Shown: piece after piece, positions 1-9,228 of the stretch | Layout: each line of letters opens with the position of its first letter | Numbering within the stretch: the stretch's first letter is position 1 | Source: Buchnera aphidicola (Nurudea yanoniella) | GTDB lineage: Bacteria > Pseudomonadota > Gammaproteobacteria > Enterobacterales > Enterobacteriaceae | NCBI GenBank assembly: GCA_039829995.1 | Contig: CP140036.1 | Span: forward strand, 496,001 to 560,000 | Reading direction: 5' to 3' | Length of the DNA stretch: 64,000 bases | Program-made: the position numbers and the translations under genes | The notes under the pieces: model-generated | Databases searched by the model: none | Seen by the model: the letters and a program-made list of their open reading frames with translations, nothing else | Told to the model about the DNA's origin: nothing

Positions 1-24
1 AAAATAATATAGAAGTTTCATGAA

Positions 25-1779
25 ATGAAATATTTTGAAAAATTTTATCCTATACTAAAAAAATTATTATCGTATGGAATAAAACAAAAAAAATCACTAA
101 TATTAGGATGTTTTTTATTATTGTTAGCTTCAATATTTGAAGTATTAGGTCCTGTTTTAATTAATTGTTTCGTTAAAAGTAGTATAATAAATAATTATAT
201 GAACTTTTCTTTATTATTTTTAATAACTTTTACTTATATATTACTACAAGTTTTATCTGCTCTTTTAAATTATTTCCAAAATATTATCTTTAATAAAATA
301 TCAATAAAAATAGTTGAAAAATTACGAATTAATTTGATGTCATCAATATTAAAATTACCCATTAAAACATTTAATAAAAAACCAATTAGTCAATTTATTT
401 CATGCATAAATAATGATACTGAAATTATTAAAGAACTATATGAAACATTCATTACTATACTATTTAAAAACATCGTATTAATTCTCGTCACGCTAATAGC
501 TATGTTCGCTTTAGAATGGAGAATGGCTAGCATAGCTGTAACTATATTTCCATTAGCATTAACAACATCATTTTTATATCAATATTATAGCAAACCAGTA
601 CTGAAAAAATCTCAAATATATTTATCAAGAATTTATAATCTATTTAATGAAACAATTTGTGGAATGACCGTAATTCAGCAATTCGGATTAGAAAAAAAAT
701 TCAAATGCTCTATAGAAAAAACAAATGAATCATATTATTTAAATCGTATGAAAGTATTAAAATTAGATGGAATTTTTTTACGACCATTACTCAATTTTTT
801 TTCAACTATTATATTATGTAGTTTAATTATATTATTTGAATTTTATCCTCGAGGATCTTTTGAAATCGGAACTTTATACGCTTTCATAACATATTTAGGA
901 CGTCTCAATGAACCATTAATTGCTATTACTGCTCAACAATCTATTTTACAAAAATCTATTCTATCAGGAAAAAGAATATTTAAATTAATAGACGCTCAAA
1001 AACAAATATACGGAAAAGACCCTAATAATTTGGATAATGGAGAAATACATATAAAAAATTTAAGTTTTTCTTATGAAAATAAAAATATAGAAACATTGAA
1101 AAATATTAATTTACATATTTCTTCAAAAAAATTTATAGCTTTAGTAGGACATACAGGAAGTGGAAAAAGCACCCTTGCACAACTTCTAATGGGTTATTAT
1201 CCTGTTACAAAAGGTCATATTTACTTAAATAAAAGAAATATACATTCATTAAGCAAAGAAGTGTTAAAAAATGGAATATCTATCGTTCAGCAAGATCCTT
1301 GTATTTTAGATGATTCCATCTTAAATAATATTACATTAGGAAGAAAAATTTCTAAATCAAAAATTTGGAATATTTTAAAGAAAGTACATCTTTCTAAAAC
1401 AATAAGATCTATGCCCAATAGTATATATTCAATTTTAGGAGAAAATGGAAATATACTCTCCATTGGACAAAAACAACTTCTATGTATTGCTAGAATTTTA
1501 GTAGATAATCCTAAAATATTAATCTTAGATGAAGCCACCTCTAATGTAGACCTAAAAACTGAAAAAAAAATTCAAAAAATACTATCACAGATCAATTATC
1601 GAACTACATTAATAGTGATTGCTCACAGACTATCAACAATAAAAAATGCAGATAAAATTTTTGTTTTTAATAACGGAGAAATAGTAGAAAAAGGAAAACA
1701 TAACTCTTTATTAAAAAATCGAAAAAACTATTGGAAAATGTACAATAATCAAAATAAAGAAAATACAAAATCATCATAA
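25..1779 (+). CDS. mdlB: MdlB-like multidrug ABC transporter half-transporter
   Basis: A 584-residue ABC exporter half-transporter (E. coli MdlB is about the same length). Residues 1 to about 310 form the six-helix membrane domain. The C-terminal half is the ATPase: Walker A GHTGSGKST at about 375-383, signature LSIGQ near 478-482 and Walker B LILDEATS near 499-506, followed by the switch histidine in IAHRL. MdlB normally pairs with MdlA to form an inner-membrane exporter whose substrate is uncertain. The first 23 bases can be read as a short coding tail ending in TGA at 21-23, which fits mdlA ending just upstream, but seven codons cannot prove it. The signature motif is LSIGQ rather than LSGGQ, a mild departure. 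Identification is strong; the substrate is unknown. Confidence 0.93.
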   Translation: MKYFEKFYPILKKLLSYGIKQKKSLILGCFLLLLASIFEVLGPVLINCFVKSSIINNYMNFSLLFLITFTYILLQVLSALLNYFQNIIFNKISIKIVEKLRINLMSSILKLPIKTFNKKPISQFISCINNDTEIIKELYETFITILFKNIVLILVTLIAMFALEWRMASIAVTIFPLALTTSFLYQYYSKPVLKKSQIYLSRIYNLFNETICGMTVIQQFGLEKKFKCSIEKTNESYYLNRMKVLKLDGIFLRPLLNFFSTIILCSLIILFEFYPRGSFEIGTLYAFITYLGRLNEPLIAITAQQSILQKSILSGKRIFKLIDAQKQIYGKDPNNLDNGEIHIKNLSFSYENKNIETLKNINLHISSKKFIALVGHTGSGKSTLAQLLMGYYPVTKGHIYLNKRNIHSLSKEVLKNGISIVQQDPCILDDSILNNITLGRKISKSKIWNILKKVHLSKTIRSMPNSIYSILGENGNILSIGQKQLLCIARILVDNPKILILDEATSNVDLKTEKKIQKILSQINYRTTLIVIAHRLSTIKNADKIFVFNNGEIVEKGKHNSLLKNRKNYWKMYNNQNKENTKSS

Positions 1780-1810
1780 AACAAATTTTTAACATATCTT
1801 TATATAAAAA

Positions 1811-1921
1811 GAACTCCTTATAGCGATATCATAATACCTGCTAACACCTGATATGGCTGCTATTTTCCAATTCTGACCAAATTTTCAAGATAAACAGTAT
1901 TAGATCACTATAAGAGAATTC
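1811..1921 (-). ncRNA. ffs: 4.5S signal recognition particle RNA
   Basis: Read on the minus strand, this stretch holds the universally conserved SRP RNA tip: GGTCAG, then a GGAA-type loop, then AGCAGCC (plus-strand positions about 1854-1879). It lines up base for base in length with the same segment of E. coli 4.5S RNA. The stretch CTGTTTA just 5' of it also matches. The two ends, GAATTCTCTTATAG at the 5' end and CTATAAGGAGTTC at the 3' end, are complementary over about 25 bases with few bulges, which gives the expected long single hairpin. The RNA binds Ffh to target membrane proteins to SecY/FtsY. It is transcribed opposite to mdlB and dnaX. The exact ends are inferred from the pairing. Confidence 0.88.
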
Positions 1922-2097
1922 TTATAAGATATATTATACGAAATTAACAAAAATTACAAAATGTTTTTTAAACAAATGCTATTAATTTACAAACTATAAA
2001 TGAAAATAACTAACTAATTTTATTCTATTTCAAAATCTTTTTTATAAAGGTAATATATGTTAGTATTATTTATTAAATTATAATAATTTTTATAATA

Positions 2098-3261
2098 ATG
2101 AATTATAAAATTTTAGCTAATAAATGGCGTCCTCAAGAATTTAACAGTGTAATTGGACAAAAATATATTATTTCTGCTATATGCAATGGATTGAAATTAA
2201 AACGCATACATCATACATGGTTATTTCATGGAATACGGGGTACTGGAAAAACAACTATTGCACGATTATTAGCAAAAAGTTTAAGTTGTGAACAAAAAAT
2301 AACACAAAATCCATGTAGAAAATGTTCAAATTGTAAAGAAATAGAAAAAGGGAAATTTATTGATTTATTTGAAGTTGATGCTGCTTCTCACACAAAAGTA
2401 GAAGATATGAAAGAATTATTAGAAAATGTATATTATTTACCTATAAAAGGACGATTTAAAATATACTTAATAGATGAAGTTCATATGCTTTCTAAAAATA
2501 GCTTTAATGCTCTTTTAAAAATAATAGAAGAACCGCCAAATCATATTAAATTTATTTTAGCTACCACAAATCTAGAAAAAGTTCCAAAAACAATTTTATC
2601 ACGCTGCTTAAACTTTCAACTAAGACCAATTAGTTTTACTAAAATCATAAAAAAAATTGAGCATATATTGTCTCAAGAACACATATTTTTCGAATACGAA
2701 GCAATCAAATTATTATCAATAGAATCAGAAGGCAGTCTTAGAGATACATTGAATTTAATAGAACAAGCAATTTCTATAGGAAATGGAAAAATCTTAACTA
2801 AAATAGTACAAAATATGTTAGGAAAATTAGATAATACGACAATATTAAATATTATTTTAGCATTGCTTAAAAAAGATTTTAAAAAAATGTTTTTATTATT
2901 TCAATATATACAAAAATTAGATATCAATTGGGAAAACATACTAACAGAAATTCTTAAATTATTATATCAAATAGCTATGATACAAACATTCCCTACAATA
3001 AACAAAGATTATTTATTTTTTGAAAATCAGGAAATTAATAAAAAAATATATGAAATTTCAAAAATATCTAAATTTTCTGACATTCAATTATATTATAAAA
3101 CCATATTAACAGGAAAAAAAGAACTATGTGTAGCTCCTAGCTTCCGAATTGGAGTTGAAATGACTTTACTTCGTGCATTAAATCTTAATATAAAATCAAT
3201 AACAACTAATATAGATGATATTAAAGATACTAAAATAAAACTATGTAAAATCAAAAAATAA
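2098..3261 (+). CDS. dnaX: DNA polymerase III clamp-loader subunit DnaX (gamma-length)
   Basis: This is the clamp-loader ATPase that helps place the beta clamp on DNA. Walker A GIRGTGKTT is at 45-53. Four zinc ligands are at C64, C73, C76 and C79, the same numbers as in E. coli. Walker B DEVH starts at D126, and an SRC arginine-finger motif lies near 168. The protein is 387 residues, close to E. coli gamma (431) and far shorter than tau (643). The frame ends soon after domain III and no downstream frame carries tau domains IV and V, which bind DnaB and the polymerase alpha subunit. No evident slippery heptamer is seen near the end. Gene order dnaX-ybaB-(recR lost)-htpG-adk matches E. coli. 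Confidence 0.95.
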   Translation: MNYKILANKWRPQEFNSVIGQKYIISAICNGLKLKRIHHTWLFHGIRGTGKTTIARLLAKSLSCEQKITQNPCRKCSNCKEIEKGKFIDLFEVDAASHTKVEDMKELLENVYYLPIKGRFKIYLIDEVHMLSKNSFNALLKIIEEPPNHIKFILATTNLEKVPKTILSRCLNFQLRPISFTKIIKKIEHILSQEHIFFEYEAIKLLSIESEGSLRDTLNLIEQAISIGNGKILTKIVQNMLGKLDNTTILNIILALLKKDFKKMFLLFQYIQKLDINWENILTEILKLLYQIAMIQTFPTINKDYLFFENQEINKKIYEISKISKFSDIQLYYKTILTGKKELCVAPSFRIGVEMTLLRALNLNIKSITTNIDDIKDTKIKLCKIKK

Positions 3262-3376
3262 TACAATAATTTGCAATAATTAATATTCATAACCAATTAT
3301 TAATTTAAAACTATACACGCAGTAACTTTAGAACTTTATCTTCATGTTTTAATACGAGTAAAAAAGGAAATATCAC

Positions 3377-3709
3377 ATGTTCTCTAAAAATGGATTAAAT
3401 GATTTAATGAAAAAAGCACAAAAAATACAAAAAAAAATGGCTAAAATACAAGAAGAAGTATCTTCCATAGAAATTACTGGAGAATCAGGGGCGGGAATTG
3501 TAAAAGTTACATTAATTGGACCAAGCAATTGCAAAAAAATCGAAATAGATCCAAAATTAATCACTAAAAATGATAAAGAAATATTAGAAGACTTAATTGT
3601 AGCAGCTTTTAATGACGCAACAAGACGAATACTAGAACTAAAAAAACAAAAAATGTCTGCTATTTCATCAGATATTCCATTTTCAAATGATTTAAACGTT
3701 CCTTTTTAA
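3377..3709 (+). CDS. ybaB: YbaB/EbfC nucleoid-associated protein
   Basis: A 110-residue protein, essentially the E. coli YbaB length (109). The N-terminal region is helical and charged (LMKKAQKIQKKMAKIQEEV), and a central ESGAGIVKVTL strand motif is typical of the family. YbaB binds DNA as a dimer and sits next to dnaX in most gammaproteobacteria, as here. The GGAAA stretch at about 3366-3370 is a plausible ribosome binding site. The usual partner recR downstream is absent. The exact cellular role is not settled for the family. Confidence 0.92.
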   Translation: MFSKNGLNDLMKKAQKIQKKMAKIQEEVSSIEITGESGAGIVKVTLIGPSNCKKIEIDPKLITKNDKEILEDLIVAAFNDATRRILELKKQKMSAISSDIPFSNDLNVPF

Positions 3710-3766
3710 AAAGTCTATAATCAGTATATAAATCAAAATTTCATATTTCAAAATAATTTTTTAAAA

Positions 3767-3795
3767 TTTTGAAAACATTTTTAAAACCATTTTAA
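3767..3795 (+). promoter_or_regulatory. Possible heat-shock (sigma-32) promoter for htpG
   Basis: TTTTGAAA at 3767-3774 and CCATTTTAA at 3787-3795 resemble the sigma-32 elements CTTGAAA and CCCCATNT, with about 12 bases between them. It precedes the heat-shock gene htpG by 160 bases. In a genome this AT-rich, half of the match could be chance, so this is a suggestion only. Confidence 0.3.
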
Positions 3796-3954
3796 TTAAT
3801 TTTTAATATATGAAAGTTTTTCAAACAATTATGATATTATTTTTAATAATACAAATAATTTTTTAATTTTATTTAACATATATAATATATTAATATTAAA
3901 TATGTTGTAAATATTAAAAACTATCATATAAAAATTTAATAATTAGGAAAATGT

Positions 3955-5832
3955 ATGAACTCAAATCAAAAAAAAATATATGAATTTCAATCAGAAACTA
4001 ACGAAATATTACATTTAATGATTCACTCTCTGTATTCCAATAAAGAAATTTTTTTAAGAGAACTTATATCAAACGCTTCCGACGCAATTGATAAACTTAA
4101 ATTTCAATCGATATCTTTTCCAAAAATATATGAAGATAACACTGAAATGTATATTAAAATTGAAATAGATAAAAAAAATAAAACTTTAACAATTAGTGAT
4201 AATGGAATAGGAATGACTTATGAAGAAGCAATTAAAAATTTAGGAACCATAGCAAGATCTGGAACAAAAGAATTTTTAAAACTTTACAATGAATCTAATA
4301 ATGAAAAAAACAATCTCATCGGAAAATTCGGAGTAGGATTTTACTCAGCGTTTATTGTATCAAAAAAAATATCTGTAAAAAGCAGATATGGAGGATTAAA
4401 TAATAGTGAAGGTGTATTATGGGAGTCTGAAGGAAAAGGACAATACGAAGTTAGTAAAATCAATAAAAAAACACGTGGCACAAAAATAACTTTATATTTA
4501 AAATCAGAGGAAGAATCTTTTTTAGAAATATGGAATATAAAAAATATTGTAAAAAAATACTCTAATCATATTTCTGTTCCAATAAAAATAAATGTGTTTG
4601 ATGAAAAAGAAAAAGTAAATACATGGGAAAAAATTAATCAAGCAAAAGCATTATGGACTTTGAAAAAATCTGAAATTACAGAAGAAGATTATAAAAATTT
4701 TTATAAACAACTTACAAACGATTCTAATGATCCAATTACTTGGACTCATAATAAAATAGAAGGAATTCAAGAATACACTATTCTTTTATACGTTCCATCC
4801 AAATCTACCTGGGATATTTGGAATAGAGATAATAAACATGGTTTAAAATTATATGTGAAACAAATATATATTATGGACGAAGCAGAACAATTTCTTCCAA
4901 ATTATCTAAGATTCATAAAAGGAATTATTGATTCAAATAATTTACCATTAAATATTTCTCGAGAAATATTGCAAGAAAATTGCATTGTGCAAAATTTAAA
5001 AAAATCGCTTACCAAACGAGTTTTAAATTTATTAACTAATCTATCTAAAGACGTTAATTCTTACAAATTATTTTGGGATCAATTTGGATCGATGCTAAAA
5101 GAAGGACCTGCTGAAGATTATGAAAATAAAAATTCTATAGCGGAACTTTTACGTTTTAATTCAATGAAAAATAATTCTTCAAAAAATATGATATCTCTAC
5201 AAGATTATATTAAAAACATTAAAGCAAATCAAAATAAAATTTATTTTATTACAGCAGATAGCTACTCTTCTGCTATAAATAGTCCTCATTTAGAACTATT
5301 TAAAAAAAAAGATATCGATGTTTTACTATTAACTGAAAAAATAGATGAATGGATGATGAATTATTTAACTGAATTTGATGGGAAAAAATTTCAGTCAGTT
5401 AGTAAACATGATGAATCAATTGAAGAATTAAATAATGACATTGATAAACAACAAAAAAATTTACACTTAAGTATGAACTCTTTATTAGAAAAAATAAAAA
5501 AAATATTAAAAAATAGAATAAAAGACGTTCGATTTACTTACAAATTGACAAAAACCCCAGCTATGGTTACTACAGATTCTCATGATATGACGACTCAAAT
5601 GGCAAAATTATTTTCTGCAGCAGGGCAAACTGTTCCTGAAATAAAATACATATTTGAAATAAATCCAAATCATAAATTAGTTAAAAAAATACATGAAGAA
5701 AAAAATGAAGAAAAAAGTAAAAAATGGATTCAAATATTATTCGATCAATCACTTCTGTTAGAACAAAATACTTTAGAAAATCCAAGTAAATTTATAAATA
5801 GAATTAATGATTTTTTAATTAATTGTCATTAA
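3955..5832 (+). CDS. htpG: Chaperone HtpG (Hsp90 family)
   Basis: This is a full-length bacterial Hsp90, 625 residues against 624 in E. coli. The N-terminal GHKL ATPase pocket is visible: NASDAIDKL near 40, DNGIGM at 82-87, GTIARSGT at 97-104 and GKFGVGFYSAF starting near 123. The middle domain carries the conserved NISREILQ motif near 331. The C-terminal dimerisation domain is present. HtpG remodels client proteins in the cytoplasm together with DnaK. AGGAAA at about 3946-3951 lies just before the ATG and suits a ribosome binding site. A possible heat-shock promoter lies upstream. Confidence 0.97.
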   Translation: MNSNQKKIYEFQSETNEILHLMIHSLYSNKEIFLRELISNASDAIDKLKFQSISFPKIYEDNTEMYIKIEIDKKNKTLTISDNGIGMTYEEAIKNLGTIARSGTKEFLKLYNESNNEKNNLIGKFGVGFYSAFIVSKKISVKSRYGGLNNSEGVLWESEGKGQYEVSKINKKTRGTKITLYLKSEEESFLEIWNIKNIVKKYSNHISVPIKINVFDEKEKVNTWEKINQAKALWTLKKSEITEEDYKNFYKQLTNDSNDPITWTHNKIEGIQEYTILLYVPSKSTWDIWNRDNKHGLKLYVKQIYIMDEAEQFLPNYLRFIKGIIDSNNLPLNISREILQENCIVQNLKKSLTKRVLNLLTNLSKDVNSYKLFWDQFGSMLKEGPAEDYENKNSIAELLRFNSMKNNSSKNMISLQDYIKNIKANQNKIYFITADSYSSAINSPHLELFKKKDIDVLLLTEKIDEWMMNYLTEFDGKKFQSVSKHDESIEELNNDIDKQQKNLHLSMNSLLEKIKKILKNRIKDVRFTYKLTKTPAMVTTDSHDMTTQMAKLFSAAGQTVPEIKYIFEINPNHKLVKKIHEEKNEEKSKKWIQILFDQSLLLEQNTLENPSKFINRINDFLINCH

Positions 5833-5925
5833 TTTATAACATTTAAAAATAATGTTCTATATTTCATAAACATGTATTGATTTTCTTTAAATACATATGC
5901 TAAATCTTAAAAAAATATAAAAAAT

Positions 5926-6573
5926 ATGCGTATTCTTTTGATAGGAGCACCTGGATCAGGAAAAGGTACACAGTCTAAATTAATTTCAAAAAAATATCAT
6001 ATCTTAAACATTTCAATTGGAGAAATTTTAAGAGAATCAATAAAAGAAAAAACAGAACTAGGCAAAAAAATAAAAAGTTTTGTAGATAATGGAAAATTAA
6101 TCTCAGATGAAATTATTATAAATTTAGTAAAAAATAGAATTTCTCAAATAGACTGCAAATCCGGATTTGTTTTAGATGGATTTCCAAGAACAATTATTCA
6201 AGCTAAAACAATTTGTAAAAAAGAAATAATAGTTGACTATATCTTTGAACTTAAAATACCTATTGAAATGACTATAAATCGTATTTTAAAAAGAAAAACT
6301 AAATTTTTCACTTCAAAATCAATTAATCATGAAAATGACAAAAAAATATATTTAAAAAAACATAAAAATTTGATGTATAGAAAAGATGACAGCGAAGAAA
6401 TAATTAAAATAAGATTACAAGAATATAAAAAATTCACACAATCTTTAACAACATACTTAATTTCCAATTTAAAAGAAAAAAAAATTAAATTTTATGAAAT
6501 TGACGGAACTCAATCGATATTAAATGTTAAAAAAAATATCAAAAAATTTTTAAAAATAGAAAATTTTCCATAA
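5926..6573 (+). CDS. adk: Adenylate kinase
   Basis: This enzyme interconverts ATP + AMP and 2 ADP. The P-loop GAPGSGKGTQ is at 7-16, and DGFPRT at 84-89 has R88 at the same number as E. coli. The C-terminal arginine motifs RKDD and IRLQEY are retained. The length of 215 residues equals the family norm. The LID segment (about residues 122-155) is strongly altered: the usual SGRxYH and DxxTGE motifs cannot be found and the region is lysine- and asparagine-rich. The catalytic core is intact, so the enzyme is probably active. The neighbourhood htpG-adk matches E. coli. Confidence 0.95.
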   Translation: MRILLIGAPGSGKGTQSKLISKKYHILNISIGEILRESIKEKTELGKKIKSFVDNGKLISDEIIINLVKNRISQIDCKSGFVLDGFPRTIIQAKTICKKEIIVDYIFELKIPIEMTINRILKRKTKFFTSKSINHENDKKIYLKKHKNLMYRKDDSEEIIKIRLQEYKKFTQSLTTYLISNLKEKKIKFYEIDGTQSILNVKKNIKKFLKIENFP

Positions 6574-6604
6574 AATTTGTTGTTCATAAACATTTATTTT
6601 TTAT

Positions 6605-6678
6605 TGCGCTCTATAGGATTTGAACCTATGACCTACGGCTTAGAAGGCCGTTGCTCTATCCAACTGAGCTAAGAGCGC
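6605..6678 (-). tRNA. argU: tRNA-Arg (anticodon UCU)
   Basis: The reverse complement folds as a full cloverleaf. The acceptor stem GCGCTCT pairs with AGAGCGC, the D arm is GCTC...GAGC, and the anticodon stem ACGGC/GCCGT has loop CTTCTAA (anticodon TCT). The T arm ATAGG-TTCGAAT-CCTAT is standard. The discriminator is A and no CCA is encoded. It reads AGA, a much used arginine codon in this AT-rich genome. It lies next to folD, as argU does in E. coli. Confidence 0.97.
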
Positions 6679-6899
6679 AATTTTATTTTTCAAATAAAAT
6701 TTCTTTGTTTTATATCTAAGTAAAAATTACTTTCCTAAAACTACTAATTTTACCTAATATAAACTAAGAAATTATTTGCATTTTTTATAATATTAAAATA
6801 GCATTATATACTATTAATTTTATTAAAAAAATGTTTTTTATTATTTTTTAAAGTATAAAAACACACAACAATTTAAAAAAACTAAGTTGAGTTAATTTA

Positions 6900-7754
6900 A
6901 TGTTTAAAAAAATTTTAAATGGAAAAAAAATTTCTAAAAAAATACACGAAAAAATTGCAAAAAAAGTGCAAAAGAGATTATCAGTAGGAAAAAGACCTCC
7001 AGGACTAGCAGTAATATTAATAGGAAATAATTTAGCATCCACTATTTATGTAAATAAAAAGAGAATAGCTTGCAAAAAAGCAGGTTTTAACCTAAAAATC
7101 TGGAATTTCTCTGAAACTATAGAAGAAACAAAAATAATAAATCTTATTAAAACATTAAATGAAGATAAAAACATCGATGGAATACTAATACAATTACCCA
7201 TTCCAAAACATATAAATATTAAAAATATGTTTAATAGTATTACTCCTGGAAAAGATGTAGACGGATTTCATCCTTATAACATAGGCTGTTTATGTCAAAA
7301 GAATCCTAACTTACGTCCTTGCACACCATTAGGGATTATTACATTACTAAAATCTTACAAAATTAATATACGGGGGCTACATGCTGTTATAATAGGAGCA
7401 TCTAACATAGTAGGAAGACCTATGAATTTAGAATTCTTATTATCTGGATGTACTACTACTATGACACACAGATTTACGAAAAATATAAAATATTTTGTTA
7501 AACAAGCTGATATAATCGTAATTGCCATAGGAAAAGAAAAATTCTTAAAAGGAAGTTGGATTAAACCGGGTGCCATAGTAATTGATGTAGGAATTAATCG
7601 ATTGAACAATGGGAAAATAGTAGGAGATGTAGATTTCAAATCAGCAATTCTACGAGCATCATATATTACGCCGGTTCCTGGAGGCGTAGGTCCTATGACT
7701 GTAATAACATTATTACAAAATACTTTAACAGCCTGCATAAAACTTAATAATTAA
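6900..7754 (+). CDS. folD: Bifunctional methylene-THF dehydrogenase/cyclohydrolase
   Basis: FolD oxidises 5,10-methylene-THF with NADP and hydrolyses the product to 10-formyl-THF, the formyl donor for the initiator tRNA (used by Fmt, encoded in this window) and for purines. The active-site Tyr-Lys pair is at Y50 and K54 (YVNKK). PGKDVDGFHP, the NADP-binding GASNIVGRPM and PGGVGPMT near the C-terminus are all present. The length of 284 residues is normal (288 in E. coli). It converges with cysS. Confidence 0.97.
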   Translation: MFKKILNGKKISKKIHEKIAKKVQKRLSVGKRPPGLAVILIGNNLASTIYVNKKRIACKKAGFNLKIWNFSETIEETKIINLIKTLNEDKNIDGILIQLPIPKHINIKNMFNSITPGKDVDGFHPYNIGCLCQKNPNLRPCTPLGIITLLKSYKINIRGLHAVIIGASNIVGRPMNLEFLLSGCTTTMTHRFTKNIKYFVKQADIIVIAIGKEKFLKGSWIKPGAIVIDVGINRLNNGKIVGDVDFKSAILRASYITPVPGGVGPMTVITLLQNTLTACIKLNN

Positions 7755-7824
7755 AAATTATAAAAAATTTAAAATCCCTATTGATAACATTTTTGTAAAA
7801 TTAATTTATGTAAAAATTTTTATT

Positions 7825-9228
7825 TTACATCTTTCTCCAATAAGTAGAATACTTTGAATCTTCTAAAACAATACCTAATTTCAGTAATTCTTTACGTATT
7901 TCATCCGCATATATCCAATTTTTTAATTTTCTTGCATTATCTCTTTTTTTGATTAAAGAATTAATTATATTTTTTTCGTAAGAATGAAATGTATTATTTT
8001 TTTTGAGAAAAAAATTTGAATCCTTCAATAATATTCCTAAAACACTACCTAATTTCTTTAAAGTATAAGCTAAAATTACAAGTTCGCTAATATTACTTTT
8101 ATATTTTAACTTCAATAAATTTATTTTTCTAGAAATTTGCAATAATATCGAAAGAGCTTTAGGAGTATTAAAATCAGTATTTAATGCTTTACAAAAAATA
8201 ACCTTAAAAAATCGATCTTCAGATAAACTTAATCCATGAAAATCAATATCTTTTAAAGAAGAATATAACTTTTTTAATAATTTTTCAGATTTCTTTAAAT
8301 TACTTTCACTAAAATATAATGGATGACGATAATGCGTAGATAGCAAAAAATATCGAATACTTTCTGAATCATAACGCATTAAAAAATCTTTCAACAACAA
8401 AACATTTCCTAAAGATTTAGACATTTTTTTATTTTGTATGATTACTAATTCAGTATGCATCCAATGATTAACGCAAAAATCTTTGTTTATACATGTAGAT
8501 TGAGCTAATTCATTTTCATGATGAGGAAACAATAAATCCTTTCCTCCACCATGAATATCTATTCTATCTTTTAAAATAGATGTACTCATAGCTGAACATT
8601 CTATATGCCATCCTGGTCTACCTATCCCCCATGGAGATTTCCAATAACATGTCTCTTCTTTTTTAGAAATTTTCCATAAAGCAAAATCTAATGGATTACG
8701 TTTATCCTCTCTTTTAGAAACACGTGCTCCTACTTTCAATTTATGCATAAATTGATTTGAAAATTTTCCATATTTTGGATATGTATCAATAGAAAACATC
8801 ACATCTCCATTATTTAATACATAAGCATGTTTCTTTTTTAATAATTTTGAAATAATCTTGATAATAGCATCTATATTTTCTGTCACACGGGGTTCATAAT
8901 CAGGAGTAATAATATTAAGATTTAAAAAATCATTTTGCATTTGAAAGATCATACGATCAGAAAAATCTGAAATTTTTTCATCATTTTTCAAAGCTTTATA
9001 AATAATTTTATCATCAATATCTGTTATATTACGTACATATTTTACCCTATATCCACAATAACGTAAATAACGCAAGACTATATCAAAGAATATAAACGTT
9101 CTTCCATGACCAATATGACAATAATCATACGCGGTAACACCGCAAACATACATGTTAATAGTTTTATCTAAATTTATTTTCAATATTTCATGCTTTCTTG
9201 TATAAGAATTAAAAATATCTAACATCAT
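7825..9228 (-). CDS. cysS: Cysteinyl-tRNA synthetase
   Basis: A class I synthetase charging tRNA-Cys, 467 residues (461 in E. coli). The ATP-binding signature HIGH is in YCHIGHGRTF near residue 38, KMSKS is in KKMSKSLGN, and zinc ligands fit the first Cys of CGVTAYDYC, the Cys of WHIECSAMS and the HHENE motif. Two adjacent ATG codons open the frame; the second (9225) would give the E. coli numbering C28 for the zinc cysteine. folD and cysS converge with about 70 bases between them. Confidence 0.97.
   Translation of the reverse strand: MMLDIFNSYTRKHEILKINLDKTINMYVCGVTAYDYCHIGHGRTFIFFDIVLRYLRYCGYRVKYVRNITDIDDKIIYKALKNDEKISDFSDRMIFQMQNDFLNLNIITPDYEPRVTENIDAIIKIISKLLKKKHAYVLNNGDVMFSIDTYPKYGKFSNQFMHKLKVGARVSKREDKRNPLDFALWKISKKEETCYWKSPWGIGRPGWHIECSAMSTSILKDRIDIHGGGKDLLFPHHENELAQSTCINKDFCVNHWMHTELVIIQNKKMSKSLGNVLLLKDFLMRYDSESIRYFLLSTHYRHPLYFSESNLKKSEKLLKKLYSSLKDIDFHGLSLSEDRFFKVIFCKALNTDFNTPKALSILLQISRKINLLKLKYKSNISELVILAYTLKKLGSVLGILLKDSNFFLKKNNTFHSYEKNIINSLIKKRDNARKLKNWIYADEIRKELLKLGIVLEDSKYSTYWRKM

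Noticed and set aside
3230..3376. Programmed frameshift site that would extend dnaX to tau
   Set aside because: The A run near the stop is short, and no downstream frame carries tau-like sequence.
7355..7738. 127-codon minus-strand frame
   Set aside because: Shadow of folD in the antisense strand with no homology.
7808..7830. Hairpin ATGTAAAA/TTTTACAT between folD and cysS
   Set aside because: Only A/T pairs apart from two G-C, overlapping the cysS stop codon and without a T run; too weak in this base composition to call a terminator.
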